NCBI GenBank assembly: GCA_037176705.1
Contig: CM073886.1
Span: forward strand, 13,104,501-13,168,500
DNA length: 64,000 nucleotides
Source: Molossus alvarezi
Lineage: Eukaryota; Chordata; Mammalia; Chiroptera; Molossidae
Reading direction: 5' to 3'
Each line of letters starts with the position of its first letter. Within the stretch, counting starts at the first letter, position 1. The position numbers and the translations under genes were made by a program. Positions 60,692 through 64,000 of this stretch are shown here, in pieces. Below the pieces are notes generated by a model that searched no databases, was not told the DNA's origin, and saw only the letters and a program-made list of their open reading frames with translations.

Positions 60692-61971
60692 AGAGTCTTG
60701 ATAAGGGGAGGACACAACCATCAAGAAGAGGTTTGTTATACGCACTTAGGAACTATTAAAAGTACTAAAGCTACACCGGTATCTGTGTCTCCATTCAGTG
60801 AACCCACAGACAAGAGCTGCTATTGTAACAGCAGCAAAGCATGGCTTCCTCGTCTAAAATTTCTGTTTTAAAATATCAAAGCATTTACAAAAGAAACTGG
60901 CACACAGCTGCTACTCCAGGGCAAACCTAACAATGCCTCTCCCTGTTACTTGCGTTGGCAAAGGTCAGGCTTTGCCGACGCTGTGTTCCTCCTGCATCCA
61001 ACAATGGGGCATTGCAGCCAGGAAGCTCCAGGGACACGCGGCAGAGTCTGGAGGTCCCAGCCAGCCAGGGGCTGTGATGATGTCTGATGAGAGCAAAAGC
61101 CCTTCTCTGGCCTCTGGTGCTCACTGCAGTTTAGGACACATGCGTGTTTACCTGGCAGGGAAGCAGCACTGGGCAGCCTGGGTAAAATCAGCCAGGTTCA
61201 CCTTGCCTCACAGGCAACTGCTAATACTGGAGAAGGAGAGAAGAACCATCTCACCAAATGCTTTATATAAGTGTGATCAAGGAAAGGGCTTGAAAATGAC
61301 CCCCGCCAAGAACACTGCTCTGGAACACGCGGGGGAAGAAGGTAGTGGAGAGAGGCTGCGTCTCTGAGCCTGCCCAGCACAGCGTGGTACCTGCCCCAAC
61401 GAACTAACAGGGAGCCCTAGAATGGGGAGGGGGCGAATCCGTCAGTGGTGCCCAATCTGACAAAGGGTACACCTGCCCCATAATCTCCAACTCCAGAGGC
61501 CTAGAAAGCATCCATTCTAGGCGGTAACCGAGAGGTCCTGTGCAGAAATCTCTGTGAAGTGGGGAGAGGAAAGTGAGAGATTACCTAATGTGTTTGACTC
61601 AGTAAAAAACAACTGAGAGAGGTCAAGAAGTTGTGCTGGTGAATCTGGAACAAATTATTGAAACATGATCAGAGATGAAAAACAAAGCAAACCAAAAAAG
61701 GAGAGGTAACTATTAATTACAGGAAATACAAAGAGTTATTAGAAAAAATATATACACTTCACTATTGGCTCAACAATATTCACACAGTCACAATACTGTA
61801 AAGACTGATTATTTAACAACAAATTACGTGTGTGACATAGCTGCACTGAGATAGTGAGGGGAAGAGCGGTACGGACGTGGGAGAATAATCCGTATCATTC
61901 ATAATAGGAAGTGTCTAAAAGTGATACACCAAGAACAAGCTGTACAAACCTATTCAGAAACTTGGAGGTAG
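60692..61971. other. Unique intronic sequence
   Basis: I see nothing recognisable, apart from A/T-rich sequence after 61590. Confidence 0.45.
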
Positions 61972-62068
61972 CCCAGCCAGCGTGGCTCAGTGGTTGAGTG
62001 TTGACCCATGCACCTAGAGGTCACTGGTTCGATTCCCAGTCAGGGCACATGCCCAGGTTCAGGCCATC
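61972..62068 (+). mobile_element. Truncated SINE of the GACCCATGCACC subfamily
   Basis: The tRNA-like head is intact, with AGCCAGCGTGGCTCAGTGG, GACCCATGCACCTAGAGGTC and B box GGTTCGATTCC. The sequence stops after GCCCAGGTTCAGGCC, so the body and tail are missing. Confidence 0.85.
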
Positions 62069-62909
62069 GTGTGATAAAACCAGAAACTGGTCAACAAATT
62101 AATTTATAAAGCCCTAAGGGCTTGGGATTTTTGAAGCTCCTCCCTAAATAGCACTTGAATCAAAAAGGCATTAGCCCTGAGGATTATAAAGGACACTATC
62201 TGCCACTGACAGGGAGATACAGGGTCCCAGCTGAGGGGCGGGCCAGGAGCAGTCCGAGGGGCGTGGTCTCCTGCCTCTATGCTTTCATTAGCAGATAAGA
62301 GGAGATGGAAAATTAATGAGTTAAACAATCAGCACATGATCTTAGAAAATAATAAATCCCTTCCTCTCAGAAGGGGGAAGCAACCTATAAAAAGTAAAAA
62401 TTAATGAGCTAGAACACTTTAAAAAAAAGTCTGATAAATAAAAGCAGTTCTTTGATTGAAGAGACCCATAACAAAAACAGCCTATGGCTGTTTTGACCAG
62501 TATTTAGCATTACACAGGAGAGTCGGTGGAACTCCAGCTGGGGGTGGAAGCGGAGTGGGCTCTGATCAGGACGCAGCTAGGAGGCAGCGGGGAGAGTGTG
62601 CCAAGGTCAGGCGGACCCTCGCCTGCAGGGACGCACAGCAAGTCTCTAGAAAATGGGGTGGTGATGAAACTAACCTTTAACTGTTAGGATGCTGGCACCC
62701 AGGAAACTCTCAAAAGTCAGCTGTGATACTATCATTAATTATACTGTAAATGGAAAAGCAAATGCTAGTCTAACTTACACATCGACATTATTTAATAAAA
62801 ATAAAAGGTAATTTAGAAGCATTCCAGACTAAAGTCACAAAGATTCAGGACTGAAAGTATAAATAATAGCAACAAAATTCTTCTTCAGTATTCTAGGATT
62901 CTGCACATT
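62069..62909. other. Unique intronic sequence
   Basis: I see no gene or named repeat. The region is AT-rich after 62290. Confidence 0.45.
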
Positions 62910-62924
62910 AAAGAGGCATGCATG

Positions 62925-63181
62925 GCCCTGGCCGGTTTGGCTCAGCGGTTAGAGCGTCGGCCTGCGGTCCTGAGAGACCCGGGTTCGGTTCCCGCTAAGG
63001 GCGCGAACCTCAGTTGCAGTTTGTCCCCAGCCCTGGTCGGTTGTGCGGGTGGCAGCCACTCGATGTGTCCCTTTCACATCGATGTTTCTCTCTCTCTCTC
63101 TGTTCCTCTCTCTCCCTCCCACTCTACCTGAACAAAAAATAAAATAAAAAATAAAAAATAAAAAAAAATAAATAAAAAAAA
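62925..63181 (+). mobile_element. Intact young Ves-type SINE with 15-bp target duplication
   Basis: AAAGAGGCATGCATG flanks it at 62910-62924 and 63182-63196. The head GCCCTGGCCGGTTTGGCTCAG, A-box match TGGCTCAGCGG, B-box match GGTTCGGTTCC, CT stretch and A-rich tail are all present. It is the best-preserved copy in the window. Confidence 0.96.
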
Positions 63182-63196
63182 AAAGAGGCATGCATG

Positions 63197-64000
63197 TGTT
63201 AGAAGTACAGATAGGTAACTAGAAGTAATGTGCATAAGAAAAAAAGCGGTCTTTAAAGTATACTTTCTTCTAGGTTCAAGTAAGTAATTATCACCAGATA
63301 TTACTAAGTGAAAAAGAGAATGTCAGAAATGCAAACACTACTGCCCCTTTGGGCAGACACTGACCCGGCCCATGCAGCACAGACGCACAGATCTGCTAGG
63401 CACAAAGCAAAGGAAAGCCAGTCAGCTGGGTGGTTAACTCAGGAAGGGGTGGGGGACAAAATTAGATGAAAAAGATCACACTAAAAACACACACTATGTA
63501 CAGTGAGTGTGTGACCACATGAAGTAGAACCCATACCACAAGAGACATTCTAAAGGGTTCCGGTGCCCCAGAACTGGTTTTTTCCCCTTTGAAGTCCTGG
63601 TCCAAGTGCCATGCACCCGACAGTCGGGAAACCCGAATAATCCACGAAGCCCCATGGACAACTGTGCCAAACTGGGTGACAGCCAGGGACACCGGCTTCT
63701 CCCTGTTGGGACGTCCATCACCTTTAGTCTCCTCCCCCGAGCCAACCCCTCACCGGCTCACTCCTTCTCCACCAGGAACACAAAGTCACACCCAGGACAG
63801 GTCCCTTCAAGACATTCGAAGGCTGGTGTCCCACTGACTTGAGAGGAAAGTACGGTGTGGGGACAGAGGAAAGAACAAGGCAGAAACATCACCCCTGCAT
63901 CAAGACTGATCCGAGACCCTGGTTGAGAAGCACCAGAGCCCAGAGCACCAAGGAAGGGCCTCAGGCTGGACTGCTGGGTGAGGAAGAGGGAGGCCCTGGC
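63197..64000. other. Unique intronic sequence
   Basis: I see no gene or repeat up to the right edge. Confidence 0.45.

Larger units (their letters stand above)
44438..64000 (-). other. LMF1: LMF1 intron, upstream of first visible exon
   Basis: These 19.6 kb precede the exon at 44289-44437 in the minus-strand reading direction. I looked for the preceding LMF1 coding segment (expected to end just before GWESQ) and did not find it, so the intron probably runs past the right edge. It holds minisatellites, an L2-like piece, old L1 fragments and at least nine SINE pieces, listed separately; the remaining DNA is unique-looking, often GC-rich sequence. Confidence 0.75.

Noticed and set aside
62925..63000. 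tRNA gene
   Set aside because: The A and B boxes and tRNA-like head belong to a SINE, with a following body, A tail and target duplication, and no complete cloverleaf.
44438..64000. Upstream LMF1 exon
   Set aside because: No minus-strand segment resembling the part of LMF1 before GWESQ was seen; it is probably beyond the window.

Overview
This window is vertebrate nuclear DNA, most likely from a vespertilionid-type bat. The main clue is more than 20 copies of a tRNA-derived SINE of the Ves type. Each has a head resembling GCCCTGGCCGGTTTGGCTCAG, a tRNA-like A and B box, a (GA/CT)-rich stretch and an A-rich tail ending near ATCCTCACCCGAGGA when read from the other strand. Several LINE-1 fragments, a MIR-like piece and an L2-like piece point the same way. 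No bacterial, plasmid or phage architecture is visible. The genus is inference.

The only protein-coding gene I can support is an interior part of LMF1 (lipase maturation factor 1), read on the minus strand. Three exons lie in the expected order at 44437-44289, 25272-25207 and 10402-10235. All have canonical AG/GT borders and compatible phases, and together they give 127 whole codons plus one split Gly codon. The rest of the window is intron: about 19.6 kb upstream of the first visible exon, 19.0 kb and 14.8 kb between exons, and 10.2 kb downstream of the last visible exon. I found neither the 5' exons nor the 3' exons; they presumably lie outside the window.

Layout. 1-4345: degraded sense-strand LINE-1 with a SINE inside. 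4346-10234: GC-rich unique sequence, then L1 and SINE pieces. 10235-10402: LMF1 exon. 13059-13912: a 17-unit, 52-bp minisatellite. 15947-16072: three copies of a 42-bp unit. 18130-19465: old L1. 21640-22265: an LTR-like, promoter-like block. 25207-25272: LMF1 exon. 27361-27540: a CpG-dense patch. 30130-34745: an old antisense L1 and a cluster of five minus-strand SINEs. 36153-37358: a young 5'-truncated L1 bounded by a 14-bp target-site duplication. 37770-40720: more old antisense L1. 44289-44437: LMF1 exon, followed by a weak minisatellite. 47716-48270: a 27-copy, 20/21-bp minisatellite with higher-order order. 52710-52920: a diverged 66-bp tandem repeat. 53795-54010: L2-like. 54131-63181: SINE-rich intron.

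LMF1 is an endoplasmic-reticulum membrane protein needed for folding and dimer assembly of lipoprotein lipase and related lipases. All other long reading frames here are explained by retrotransposons, by minisatellites without stops, or by chance in GC-rich intron. I did not find a new multigene system. The most noteworthy signals are the tandem-repeat architectures, the recent L1 and SINE insertions, and the promoter-like LTR block.
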